64,000 nt of DNA from an uncultured Bacteroidales bacterium (GCA_905233685.1 CAJOEZ010000023.1:1-64000), one strand, 5' to 3'; positions 36,905 through 45,161 are shown, numbered from the stretch's first letter. Notes: generated by a model from the sequence alone, not told the origin. Numbers and translations: made by a program.

Positions 36905-37650
36905 CTTATAATCCTTTCACACTTGAAGGGAAAACCATACTCGTAACGGGAGCATCATCGGGCATAGGGCAAGCAACGGCCATTGAATGCTCCAAGATGG
37001 GGGCAAAGGTAATCTTGACCGCCCGAAATGAGGATAGGCTAAAAGAAACATTTGCACAGTTGGCTGGCGAAGATCATTCATGGTTGGTGGCAGACTTGAC
37101 CAAGGAAGAAGATATTACTTCATTGGTTGACAGCGTTGGCACAATCAACGGGATTGTCTTGTGCGCTGGAAAAGGGCTTTCGCTGCCTGTATTGTATTCG
37201 ACAAGAGAACGTTTCGACGACATTTTCAACATCAATTTCTTTTCGCCCGTGGAGCTTTTGCGCCTTTTGGCAAAGAAAAAGAAAATGGCAAAAGGGTCTT
37301 CTGCGGTTATCATTGTTTCTATTGGAGGCACTGGCCGATGGACACCCGGTAACGCCATTTACGGCAGTTCAAAAGCTGCTCTGAAATCAATGGTACAGTA
37401 TTTTGCCGTGGAACTTGCGCCAAAGCAAGTCAGAGTCAATGGGATTTGTCCAGGCATGGTAGAAACCCCTTTAATCCACCATGGAACGCTGACACAAGAG
37501 CAATTGGACGAAGACCGAGAGAAATATCCACTAAAACGATACGGTAAACCCGTCGACATCGCCAACGGAACAATATTCTTATTGTCGGAAGCATCGTCTT
37601 GGCTGACGGGCCAATCAATCGTAATTGACGGAGGTTTAACAGCGAGATAA
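36895..37650 (+). CDS. SDR-family oxidoreductase, FabG-like ketoreductase
   Basis: A 251-residue classical short-chain dehydrogenase/reductase. The NAD(P)-binding motif TGASSGIG is at about 18-25, and the catalytic residues S142, Y156 and K160 (YGSSK) are all present, followed by NGICPGMVETPL. Between two KAS III genes it most likely reduces a 3-oxoacyl-ACP to 3-hydroxyacyl-ACP. The start overlaps the previous gene by 10 nt, and its stop overlaps the following KAS III start as TAATG. Confidence 0.9.
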   Translation: MDMTYNPFTLEGKTILVTGASSGIGQATAIECSKMGAKVILTARNEDRLKETFAQLAGEDHSWLVADLTKEEDITSLVDSVGTINGIVLCAGKGLSLPVLYSTRERFDDIFNINFFSPVELLRLLAKKKKMAKGSSAVIIVSIGGTGRWTPGNAIYGSSKAALKSMVQYFAVELAPKQVRVNGICPGMVETPLIHHGTLTQEQLDEDREKYPLKRYGKPVDIANGTIFLLSEASSWLTGQSIVIDGGLTAR

Positions 37651-38711
37651 TGGCCATCATAACCTACAGCAACGTCGGCATCTCGGCTTTAGCCGCCTGC
37701 GTGCCGAAAACAGTGATCGACAACTACGAATACGACCTCGATGTCTTCCCCAAAGAGGATGTCCGCAAAGTAGTAGACAAGATAGGAGTTTACGAAAGGC
37801 GCTTCGCCGACGATACGACCTGCGCCTCCGACCTTTGCTTTGCCGCTGCCGAAAAGCTCATTTCCGACAACGGCATCGACCGCAGCGAAATCGACCTGCT
37901 TGTGCTCGTCTCCCAAACGCCCGACTACCGAATGCCGGCCACATCCATACTGCTGCAACACCGTTTGGGATTGCCAACCTCATGCATCGCCTTCGATGTC
38001 AACTTGGGGTGTTCGGGCTTTTTGTTCGGACTGAGCATCGCCTACTCGTTCATGGAAAAGCACGGCTTGCGCAAAGCGCTGCTCCTCGATGGCGAGACGC
38101 GCTCGAAGGTCTACAACCGCCGCGACCGCCGCTCGGCGTTCATCTTCGGCGATGCCGGCGTGGCCGCCCTGATAGAACGCAACGAGAAATTTGGCGAAAG
38201 CCACTTCTCGCTCAACACCGACGGCTCGCGCGGCAACCTCATCATGATTCCCGGCGGCGGCTACCGCAACATGAGCAGCACGGAAACGCTCAAGGAAAAG
38301 GTCGTCGATGAATACGGCAACATCCGCTGCGACGAAAACGGCTACATGAACGGCGACGACGTGTTCAACTTCGTCATCGTGGAGATTCCAAAAGACATCC
38401 GTCGGCTGATGACTGCCACGGGAAACGACCTGCAATCAATGGATTACTATGTATTCCATCAAGCCAACACCTTCATCAACGGCTTCATTTCCAAACTGAT
38501 GAAGTTGGACAAGGACAAGATTCCGTGGTCAATCCACCAATATGGCAACACCTCTTCGGCCTCTGTGCCGCTAACCATCGTCAGCGAGTTGAAAGACAAG
38601 ATGGAAGGCCACAAAAAACTGATGCTGAGTGCCTTCGGCGTAGGCATGGCATGGGCCACGGCCATCGTCCCGTTTGTGGATTGCAAGATTAGCGAGATTG
38701 TGGAGGTATAA
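37650..38711 (+). CDS. 3-oxoacyl-ACP synthase III (KAS III) homologue, second copy
   Basis: A 353-residue KAS III with the triad C121 (NLGCSGFLFG), H270 (VFHQAN) and N300 (YGNTSSAS). It is only moderately similar to the first copy, so primer specificity probably differs; one may load, the other extend. A terminator follows 6 bp after the stop. No dehydratase, enoyl reductase, thioesterase or acyltransferase domain gene is in the operon, which argues for a short 3-oxo- or 3-hydroxyacyl product. Confidence 0.92.
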   Translation: MAIITYSNVGISALAACVPKTVIDNYEYDLDVFPKEDVRKVVDKIGVYERRFADDTTCASDLCFAAAEKLISDNGIDRSEIDLLVLVSQTPDYRMPATSILLQHRLGLPTSCIAFDVNLGCSGFLFGLSIAYSFMEKHGLRKALLLDGETRSKVYNRRDRRSAFIFGDAGVAALIERNEKFGESHFSLNTDGSRGNLIMIPGGGYRNMSSTETLKEKVVDEYGNIRCDENGYMNGDDVFNFVIVEIPKDIRRLMTATGNDLQSMDYYVFHQANTFINGFISKLMKLDKDKIPWSIHQYGNTSSASVPLTIVSELKDKMEGHKKLMLSAFGVGMAWATAIVPFVDCKISEIVEV

Positions 38712-38716
38712 GGCAC

Positions 38717-38746
38717 AAAAATCCCGCTCGTTTGGGCGGGATTTTT
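38717..38746 (+). terminator. Rho-independent terminator, intact repeat element
   Basis: AAAAATCCCGC (38717-38727), loop TCGTTTGG, GCGGGATTTTT (38736-38746). It ends the acyl-assembly operon and, being symmetric with A- and T-runs on both sides, can also stop the convergent ATPase gene. It is the same element, inverted, as the one at 41775-41806. Confidence 0.85.
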
Positions 38747-38754
38747 CGTTCCAG

Positions 38755-40110
38755 TTACACCCAATACCGCTTCAATATCGCCTCCAACTGCCCGATATAA
38801 TAAAACGGCACATTGATCAGCCGATAAGGCCGCCTTTCTGGTTCGGGAGTGAAAGTGTCCTGAACGCTGAACTCACCGCTCCAAAAACGCACCGCCGTAA
38901 CATGTCGGTCGGCAGTGTTGACAAAACTATGCAACGACCGAAGATGAGAATGTAATCCCGTTTTCACTTCAATGGGAATAATCTGTGCGTTCTGCTGCCA
39001 AATAAAGTCTATTTCTGCAGTGGTGCCTTTCTTGTCGCGCACCCAATAGAATTGCTTCTCTTGAAATTTATTATCCAATAACATTCGGAGTTCCTGTGCC
39101 ACAATCTGTTCGGCTGCACGACCACGCCAAGTGTCAAGCAAATCCTTGTTTTGAAGGTATTCAATCTGTATGTCAGCCACAAAATTGGTAATGCCGCTAT
39201 CCACCATGATAAGTTTCGGAGCGCGACGCAAGGCAGGAATGGCTGGCGCGGAAGTCATGGTAATTGGATAGTCCAACGACAGGATATAAGCCCGTTCAAG
39301 ACAATCCATCGCTTCATGGATTTGCTTGCTGGTGTAACTGCTATTGCCGAAATTGTTCATGGCAATGGCTTCGGCAGCCGAAAACCAAGCCGTTTCCAAC
39401 AAATGGCGGATAACGCGAACCTGCTCTTCGTTTTTGGCATAGCGTTCCACATCCTCATTGTAGCCTTTCAGCAAAGAATTGAAAATCGGCGAAAGCCGCT
39501 CAATGTCATGGTATTGCACATAATTGGAAACCACTTCGGGCATTCCGCCAATAAGGGCATATTGGTTGAAATGCTTGATGAGTTTCTCGTGCATGACCGA
39601 AGTGACACCAAGTTCCCGAACCATCTCGCACCAAGCCTCTCCTTCTGCCGCATCGAGGTATTCCAAAAACGAGAACGGGCGTAGGTTCAGGTATTCCACT
39701 CGCGCAACGGGAAACGAAACTCGACTTTTAAGTAGACTCTGCAAGCGGCTACCCGCCGTAATGACATACAGCCAAGGCATCTTCTCATAGAAATAGCGCA
39801 ACAAGGCCACGGCTTGTGGCACTTCCTGAATCTCGTCGATAAAAAGCAACATACGCTTGTTCTTGTCGGAAACGAAACGGTTGCGCAAACACAAAAACTG
39901 CCAGATTTCAAGCACATCGTCGGTACGAGTGAAGATTTCGGCATCCTCCGACAATTCGAGATTGACCTCAATGAAAGCGTCGAATTCCTTGCCGAATTCC
40001 CTCACAAGGGTACTCTTCCCCACTTGCCTTGCGCCTCGAATGACGAGGGGCTTGTGGGGACTTCTTTCGCTCCATTGACGCAGCTGTTTTATGGCTATCC
40101 GATTAAACAT
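38755..40110 (-). CDS. AAA_14/DUF4143 ATP-binding protein (first)
   Basis: A 451-residue protein. The N-terminal AAA_14 ATPase has Walker A RGARQVGKSTLVRE (about 25-38) and Walker B LLFIDEIQEVP. The C-terminal DUF4143 domain (about 230-410) contains the restriction-nuclease-like residues AEIDFIW ... IPIEVKTG, i.e. D and E-x-K spaced as in PD-(D/E)xK folds. Such genes are common in Bacteroidetes; their function is not established. It is transcribed from a promoter that sits among three 33-bp-spaced direct repeats, divergently to a second member of the family. Confidence 0.88.
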   Translation of the reverse strand: MFNRIAIKQLRQWSERSPHKPLVIRGARQVGKSTLVREFGKEFDAFIEVNLELSEDAEIFTRTDDVLEIWQFLCLRNRFVSDKNKRMLLFIDEIQEVPQAVALLRYFYEKMPWLYVITAGSRLQSLLKSRVSFPVARVEYLNLRPFSFLEYLDAAEGEAWCEMVRELGVTSVMHEKLIKHFNQYALIGGMPEVVSNYVQYHDIERLSPIFNSLLKGYNEDVERYAKNEEQVRVIRHLLETAWFSAAEAIAMNNFGNSSYTSKQIHEAMDCLERAYILSLDYPITMTSAPAIPALRRAPKLIMVDSGITNFVADIQIEYLQNKDLLDTWRGRAAEQIVAQELRMLLDNKFQEKQFYWVRDKKGTTAEIDFIWQQNAQIIPIEVKTGLHSHLRSLHSFVNTADRHVTAVRFWSGEFSVQDTFTPEPERRPYRLINVPFYYIGQLEAILKRYWV

Positions 40111-40136
40111 TGCATATCTATTTGTTTTTCAGCTTG

Positions 40137-40168
40137 CAAAGATATATATTTTCCCAATTCATAGGCAA
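40137..40168 (-). promoter_or_regulatory. Promoter of the first DUF4143 ATPase gene
   Basis: Minus strand TTG (40168-40166), 21 bp, TATCTTTG (40144-40137). The -33 element lies inside the first copy of the direct repeat, so a protein that binds the repeats would compete with RNA polymerase. Confidence 0.7.
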
Positions 40169-40235
40169 GAATAAGCAAATTTTTTTCTAATTCATAGGCA
40201 AGATTATGTCAAAATTTGCCTAATTCATAGGCAAG
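40156..40235. repeat. Three direct repeats with exact 33-bp period (iterons)
   Basis: AATTCATAGGCAAG occurs at 40156-40169, 40189-40202 and 40222-40235. All three copies are identical and the spacing is exactly 33 bp, close to three helical turns, so all faces line up. The first covers the -33 box of the leftward ATPase gene. The 19-bp spacers are AT-rich and unlike one another. Confidence 0.9.
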
Positions 40236-40250
40236 TAGGTCTTATCCCAA

Positions 40251-40275
40251 CAAAAAAATCCTGCCCAAACGAGCA
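40251..40275. repeat. Eroded copy of the ATCCCGC-type terminator element
   Basis: CAAAAAAATCCTGCCCAAAC followed by GAGCA retains the left arm (one mismatch) and loop of the element; the right arm is gone. It lies between the divergent ATPase genes. Confidence 0.55.
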
Positions 40276-40323
40276 CAATAGCCCCTTGATCACACTCATT
40301 TACACAAAACACCATGAAACAAA

Positions 40324-40378
40324 CCTTGTTTTGGTGTAAAATTTCACAACTTTTTCACCTTGTTTTGGTGTAAAATTC
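40324..40378. repeat. Two 20-bp direct repeats before the second DUF4143 ATPase gene
   Basis: CCTTGTTTTGGTGTAAAATT occurs at 40324-40343 and again at 40359-40378, a 35-bp period. The second copy ends directly before the -7 box at 40380. Part of a further relative may lie inverted at about 40299-40315 (TTTACACAAAACACC). Confidence 0.85.
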
Positions 40379-40387
40379 CTATCTTTG
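40360..40387 (+). promoter_or_regulatory. Promoter of the second DUF4143 ATPase gene
   Basis: TATCTTTG at 40380-40387 is a -7 box; TTG at 40360-40362 (17-bp spacing) inside the second direct repeat may serve as -33 box. It lies 28 bp before the ATG. Confidence 0.6.
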
Positions 40388-40415
40388 CAAATCTTGTTTA
40401 TGTGCAATTAAAACT

Positions 40416-41765
40416 ATGAAACGAAAGATTTACAACGAATTACTAAAATGGAAAAATGAATGGAACGGAAGAACCGCCATTCTGATTGATGGCGCACGAC
40501 GTGTCGGCAAAAGCTATATCGTGGAAGAGTTCGCCAAAAAAGAATATAAATCATTCATTCTCATTGACTTCAGCAAAGAAAATCGCCAAATCAACGCGTT
40601 GTTTACCGACTATCTCTCCGATTTGGACACTCTTTTCCGCCAATTGAGCCTGTTGACTGACATAAAACTCTATCCGCGCCAATCGGCAATCGTGTTCGAT
40701 GAGGTGCAACAGTTCCCGCCTGCCCGTGCCGCCATCAAGCATTTGGTGAAAGACGGTCGTTTCGACTATATTGAAACCGGTTCATTGGTCAGCATCAACC
40801 GCAACGTGAAAAACATTGTAATCCCTTCCGAAGAAGAACGCATCGACATGTTTCCAATGGATTTCGAAGAGTTCCTTTGGGCGATTGGGAAAGACGACCT
40901 GATGGATTATGTGCGGGAATGTTTTGAAGCGAAAAGACCTTTAGGAGCGGCATTGCACCGCAAAACGATGGAACTTTTCAGGCAATACATGATTGTGGGA
41001 GGAATGCCGCAAGCCGTGGAAATCTATGCCAAGGAAATGGACTTTGACCGAGTGGACCATATTAAACGCAACATTCTCAAGATTTACCGTGCCGACATCA
41101 GCAAATATGCAACAGGTTACGAGCAGAAAGTAACCCGCATCTTTGACACCATCCCGTCGCAATTACAGAAGCATGAGAAACGCTTCCGCATCGGAGCCAT
41201 TGAAAAAGGTGCGCGCACACGCGACTATGCCAACGGCTTTTTCTGGCTTGAAGAGTCGAGAGTGGTGAATGTGTGCTATGCCGCCACAGAACCCAACATA
41301 GGGCTTTACCTCAACCGCGACGACGCCCGCATGAAACTCTACATGGCCGACACAGGACTGCTTATCGCTATGGCTTTCAGCGAGAAAGACATTCATCAAG
41401 GGCAACTTTACAAAAAACTGATGTTTGACAAACTGGAAGTCAACAAGGGCATGTTGGTGGAGAACATTGTGGCACAAATGCTGCGTTCAACGGGCAACGA
41501 ATTATACTTCTATTCCAACCCATCGCGCACTGCCGAAGACCGAATGGAAATCGACTTCCTCATCAGGAAACCTTCCGTCACATCAAGGCACAACATTTCG
41601 CCAATTGAGGTGAAATCCTCGACTCGCTACACCCTTTCATCACTTGAAAAATGCATCAGCAAGTACGGAGAGTATCTTTCCACGCCATACGTTCTACATT
41701 CCTCTGACTTGATGGAGAAAGACGGCATAACCTATCTGCCTTTATACATGGCTTTGTGCTTGTAA
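40416..41765 (+). CDS. AAA_14/DUF4143 ATP-binding protein (second)
   Basis: A 449-residue relative of the divergent protein, same architecture: Walker A IDGARRVGKSYIVEEF (about 24-39), Walker B SAIVFDEVQQFP, and a DUF4143 domain with MEIDFLIRK ... SPIEVKSS near residues 390-415. Sequence identity between the two is low outside these motifs, so this is not a recent duplication. Function is unknown. The promoter carries its own pair of direct repeats, different in sequence from those of the neighbour. A bidirectional terminator follows. Confidence 0.88.
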   Translation: MKRKIYNELLKWKNEWNGRTAILIDGARRVGKSYIVEEFAKKEYKSFILIDFSKENRQINALFTDYLSDLDTLFRQLSLLTDIKLYPRQSAIVFDEVQQFPPARAAIKHLVKDGRFDYIETGSLVSINRNVKNIVIPSEEERIDMFPMDFEEFLWAIGKDDLMDYVRECFEAKRPLGAALHRKTMELFRQYMIVGGMPQAVEIYAKEMDFDRVDHIKRNILKIYRADISKYATGYEQKVTRIFDTIPSQLQKHEKRFRIGAIEKGARTRDYANGFFWLEESRVVNVCYAATEPNIGLYLNRDDARMKLYMADTGLLIAMAFSEKDIHQGQLYKKLMFDKLEVNKGMLVENIVAQMLRSTGNELYFYSNPSRTAEDRMEIDFLIRKPSVTSRHNISPIEVKSSTRYTLSSLEKCISKYGEYLSTPYVLHSSDLMEKDGITYLPLYMALCL

Positions 41766-41774
41766 CCTCACAAC

Positions 41775-41806
41775 AAAAAATCCCGCCCAAACGAGCGGGA
41801 TTTTTT
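41775..41806 (+). terminator. Bidirectional terminator, intact repeat element
   Basis: AAAAAATCCCGC (41775-41786), loop CCAAACGA, GCGGGATTTTTT (41795-41806). It separates the convergent ATPase and korB genes. Confidence 0.85.
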
Positions 41807-41839
41807 CATTTTTAAGGTCGGTCAGTCGAGGCACTTGTT

Positions 41840-41867
41840 GGTCGGCGCTTCGACAGGCTCAGCGACC
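41840..41867. repeat. GGTCG...CGACC dispersed repeat
   Basis: GGTCGGCGCTTCGACAGGCT followed by CAGCGACC is a hairpin-forming element that recurs in many bacterial genomes. It sits 5 bp downstream of korB. Confidence 0.5.
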
Positions 41868-41872
41868 TTGGC

Positions 41873-42818
41873 TTATTCGATGGTCCAAGTCGATCCGCTG
41901 TTCAGCAGGTCGTCCATGTTCTTGATCTTCGAGTTGGCCTTCTCGTTCGCGATGACTTGGTCAAGGCTGTCGTTGAAGGTCGGGGCTTTCACGTCGCGGA
42001 TGACGCCGATGGCGACGGGGAAATGAGGCGGCATCATGTGTGCCAGCATCATGTGGATACCCGTGTCTTCGGTGGTCTTGTCGTGGACGAGCAGGTCCTT
42101 CTCGGTGATGCCATTCTCTCCAATCTTCACCACTTCAAGTTGGTTGCCATTGAGGCGGATACCCTTGTCGCGGTTCTTACCGAAGATGAGCGGCTGGCCG
42201 TGTACGCACTTCACTTGCATGTCGTCGCGGACGTCCTTGCCGGTGATGTTTGTCACGGCGATGCCGTCGTGCTTGTACGACTCCATGAAAATCTCGCTCA
42301 GTTCCTTCGGGTTGATGTCCACGCCACGGGCAAAAAAGGTAGCCTTGGCGCCGATGGCGAGTTCGCCAGGATTAAACGGGTCTTCGTAGGTACCTTGCGG
42401 CGAGGTCTTGGTCTTCGTGCCGCGGAACGTGCAGGGCGAGAACTGACCCTTGGTCATGCCGTAGATACGGTTGTTGAACAGGATTAGGTTGATGTCGATG
42501 TTACGACGGCAGGCGTGGATGAAGTGGTTGCCACCGATGGCGGTGCAGTCGCCGTCGCCGGTGATCATCCACACGCTGAGGTTCGGGTTGGCTAACTTCA
42601 CGCCAATAGGTGTTCATGTAGTAAGGGAAACGCGAGGAGCAGCCGATGCCGCTGACCACGACGATGTCTTCCTTCTTCTTACCCAACTTCGGGAAAATGT
42701 CCTGAACGGCCTTCAGAATGGCGTGGTCACCACAACCGGGGCACCATTTCACCACCTGATCGCTTGCAAAATCCTCTTTAGTCAACATGACTTGATTTTC
42801 GATATTCTGATTTTCCAT
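41873..42818 (-). pseudogene. korB: 2-oxoacid:ferredoxin oxidoreductase beta subunit, frameshifted
   Basis: The first frame (42818 leftward) gives a normal KorB N-terminus with the CPGCGDHAILKAVQD cluster/TPP block and GIGCSSRFPYYMNTY. The second frame, to 41873, resumes at GVKLANPNLSVWMITGDGDC with the TPP-binding GDGD and the rest of the subunit. Between them the conserved segment with the family's HGR motif (about 14 residues) is missing; the join at about 42605 implies loss of roughly 41 nt. As it stands the enzyme would be inactive. KorA next door is intact, so an assembly error is a serious alternative. Confidence 0.85.
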
Positions 42819-42825
42819 AGTCGTC

Positions 42826-44667
42826 TTATTTTAAAAGGTCGTTAAACTTAGCCTCAAGCTCGCCGATGGTGAACGGCAGGCCCATCACCTTATTGAATTG
42901 CTCGCACTTGTACTCGGGGAAGTTTAGGCGCAGGTACTTGGCAAACTGGCCGCGGTTGATTTCGCAGACCACAATCTTCTTGTGACCTTGCAGCACTTCC
43001 TCGGTGTTGCGCGGCAGCGGCATGATGTAGTCGAAGTGGGCGTGAGCGATGCTCTTACCTTGTTCCATCAGGCCCTCGACGGCGGTGCGGACGGTACCGA
43101 AAGTGCCGCCCCAGCTCACCACGAGGAGGTCGGCATTTTTGTCGCCGTAGATTTCCTGCAGCGGGATGTCATTGGCCACGCGGTTGATCTTCTCCTCACG
43201 AAGTTCGGTCATGATCTGGTGGTTCTCAGGATTGGTCGACAGGTTGCCCTTGCCGTTTTCCTTTTCCAGACCGCCTACGCGGTGACGCAGTCCGGGAGTG
43301 CCCGGGATAGCCCATTCGCGGCGCAACCATTTCTCGTCGCGGCGGTAAGGCATGTAGTTCGGGTCGTCGGCCTTGGCAATCGGAGGCGTGATGGTCGGCA
43401 GGTCGGCCATGCGCGGGATGCGGAACACCTCGGAGCCGTTGCCCAACGAACCGTCGCTGAGCATGATGACAGGCGTCATGTGCTCCATGGCGATACGGGC
43501 GGCTTCGAAAGCGGTGTAGAAGCAACCGGCAGAGCTGCGGGCAGCGATGACCACGAGCGGAGCGTCGCCGTTACGGCCGTAGAGGGCTTGCAGAAGGTCG
43601 CTCTGTTCCATCTTGGTCGGCAGACCCGTCGAAGGACCGCCACGTTGCACGTCGATGATGACGAGCGGAAGCTCGGTCATCACGGCCAGACCCATGGCTT
43701 CGCTCTTCAGCGAGAGGCCAGGACCCGAGGTCGTCGTCACGGCCATGCAGCCCGTGTAGGCGGCGCCAATCGACGACATGATGCCGGCGATTTCGTCTTC
43801 AGCTTGGTAAGCCTTGACGTTGAGGTTCTTGTATTTCGTCAGCTCAGCCAAAATGTCGGTGGCAGGCGTGATAGGATACGAACCGAGGAAGAGCGGGCGC
43901 CCCGACTTCTCGGCGGCGGCCATCAAGCCCCAAGCAGCGGCAGTGTTGCCAGTGATGTTACGGTACTTGCCCTTTTCAAGGTCGGCGGCTTCCACACGGT
44001 AAGTGTTGGTGAACAGTTCCCAAGTGTCAGCATAGTGGTAACCAGCATCCAAAACGGTGCGGTTGGCCTTAATCACTTGGTCCTTGCCTTTGAACTTGGT
44101 CTCGAAATAGGCATACACGGTGTCGAGTTCGCGGTTGAACAGATACATCACGATGCCGAGGGCAAACATGTTCTTCGATTTGAGCATTGACTTGTTGTCC
44201 ATACCGAAGTCCTTCAGGGCCTCTTTGGTGAGTTCCGAAATCGGGGCCTTCACGACTTGGTAGTCGGCGAGGGTGCCGTCAACGGTCGGATCATCAGCAT
44301 AGCCAGCCTTCTCTAAGGCCTTTTCGGTCACCGAGTCGGAGTCGAAGATGATGATGGTGCCGGGACGGAGCCAGCGCATGTTCGCCTTGATGGAGGCGGG
44401 GTTCATGGCAACCAGCACGTCGCAGAGGTCGCCTGTGGTGTGAACCGGTTTGTGTCCGAAATGCACTTGGAAACCTGATACGCCAGCCACCGTGCCTTGC
44501 GGCGGACGGATTTCAGCCGGATAGTCCGGGAAGGTGGCGAAGTCGTTTCCAGCAAACGCTGTGGAATCCGAAAAAAGATTTCCGGTAAGTTGCATTCCAT
44601 CGCCTGAGTCGCCCGAAAAACGGATGACGACATGCTCAAGCGGTACAACTTTACTTTTTGCTGTCAT
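42826..44667 (-). CDS. korA: 2-oxoacid:ferredoxin oxidoreductase, fused gamma-alpha subunit
   Basis: A 613-residue protein. The N-terminal gamma domain (about 10-190) has IRFSGDSGDGMQLTG. The alpha (pyrimidine-binding) domain (about 210-613) has GSYPITPATDILAEL, TTTSGPGLSLKSEAMGLAVM and RGGPSTGLPTKMEQSDLLQA. The long gamma-alpha fusion with this layout is typical of 2-oxoglutarate:ferredoxin oxidoreductase (KorAB) in Bacteroidetes. It makes succinyl-CoA and reduced ferredoxin from 2-oxoglutarate and CoA, together with KorB. The korB start follows 7 nt after its stop. The ferredoxin gene lies divergently upstream. Confidence 0.92.
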   Translation of the reverse strand: MTAKSKVVPLEHVVIRFSGDSGDGMQLTGNLFSDSTAFAGNDFATFPDYPAEIRPPQGTVAGVSGFQVHFGHKPVHTTGDLCDVLVAMNPASIKANMRWLRPGTIIIFDSDSVTEKALEKAGYADDPTVDGTLADYQVVKAPISELTKEALKDFGMDNKSMLKSKNMFALGIVMYLFNRELDTVYAYFETKFKGKDQVIKANRTVLDAGYHYADTWELFTNTYRVEAADLEKGKYRNITGNTAAAWGLMAAAEKSGRPLFLGSYPITPATDILAELTKYKNLNVKAYQAEDEIAGIMSSIGAAYTGCMAVTTTSGPGLSLKSEAMGLAVMTELPLVIIDVQRGGPSTGLPTKMEQSDLLQALYGRNGDAPLVVIAARSSAGCFYTAFEAARIAMEHMTPVIMLSDGSLGNGSEVFRIPRMADLPTITPPIAKADDPNYMPYRRDEKWLRREWAIPGTPGLRHRVGGLEKENGKGNLSTNPENHQIMTELREEKINRVANDIPLQEIYGDKNADLLVVSWGGTFGTVRTAVEGLMEQGKSIAHAHFDYIMPLPRNTEEVLQGHKKIVVCEINRGQFAKYLRLNFPEYKCEQFNKVMGLPFTIGELEAKFNDLLK

Positions 44668-44759
44668 ATTGATTAAAGATTTGATATTTAAAGATTGTCA
44701 AAGATTCAAATGCTTTTCGACAAAGTCTAATCGAAGATTCGACGTAGTCAAACTTGCGG

Positions 44760-44791
44760 CAAAGGTACACATTAAAACCATGCAAAACAAA
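44760..44791 (-). promoter_or_regulatory. Promoter of the korAB operon
   Basis: Minus strand TTTG (44791-44788), 20 bp, TACCTTTG (44767-44760): full consensus. The 5' UTR is about 85-90 nt and contains GATTCAAA/GACAAAGTC-like short repeats. The rest of the 326-bp gap (44668-44993) holds a half copy of the GCGAGGAACGAAGC-type repeat (about 44816-44843) and the ferredoxin promoter. Confidence 0.75.
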
Positions 44792-44935
44792 GGAAAACCA
44801 TTATTTATTTTTCTGTCATTGCAAGGGACGAAACAATCGTAGTCCATATATTTAGGTATCAGCCATTTACTTCTTTTTTCTAATTTAGACTCGTTAAAAA
44901 TTACGTTTTTCGCGTGATTGGAATGAAAGTTGTAG

Positions 44936-44943
44936 TATTTTTG
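44936..44943 (+). promoter_or_regulatory. -7 box of the ferredoxin gene
   Basis: TATTTTTG matches TAnnTTTG; the ATG follows 50 bp later. No strong -33 box is seen. Confidence 0.55.
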
Positions 44944-44993
44944 CCGCACTGAAAACTCAAAACTAAAACTCAAAAAATCTAAAAACTAACACT

Positions 44994-45161
44994 ATGGCTT
45001 ACAAAATCACAGACAGCTGCGTTGCTTGCGGCACATGCATTGACGAATGCCCGGTGGGCGCTATTTCGGAAGGCGACATCTATGTCATCGACCCTGACAC
45101 CTGCGTTGGTTGCGGTACCTGCGCCGGCGCTTGCCCGAACGAAGCAATCGTTGAAGACTAA
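44994..45161 (+). CDS. 2[4Fe-4S] ferredoxin
   Basis: A 55-residue clostridial-type ferredoxin, [20 protein letters not shown] then [19 protein letters not shown]. The two CxxCxxCxxxCP motifs (C9, C12, C15, C19 and C37, C40, C43, C47) each hold half of two [4Fe-4S] clusters. It is a low-potential electron carrier and the natural acceptor for the KorAB enzyme encoded divergently next to it. It has its own promoter and a strong terminator. Confidence 0.97.
   Translation: MAYKITDSCVACGTCIDECPVGAISEGDIYVIDPDTCVGCGTCAGACPNEAIVED

Noticed and set aside
40156-40235. Three equally spaced repeats considered as the start of a CRISPR array
   Set aside because: The repeats are only 14 bp, spacers are 19 bp and AT-rich, there is no cas gene and the first copy lies in a promoter.
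38755-41765. The divergent ATPases considered as a transposon with ATPase and nuclease
   Set aside because: No terminal inverted repeats or target-site duplication were seen around the pair, and the genes are divergent homologues instead of a transposase set.
42501-42818. Programmed frameshift as explanation of the split korB
   Set aside because: There is no slippery sequence at the join and conserved residues are missing, so a deletion fits better.
42982-44190. A 402-codon plus-strand frame opposite korA
   Set aside because: KorA is recognised with all its motifs; the antisense frame has no domain and no start context.
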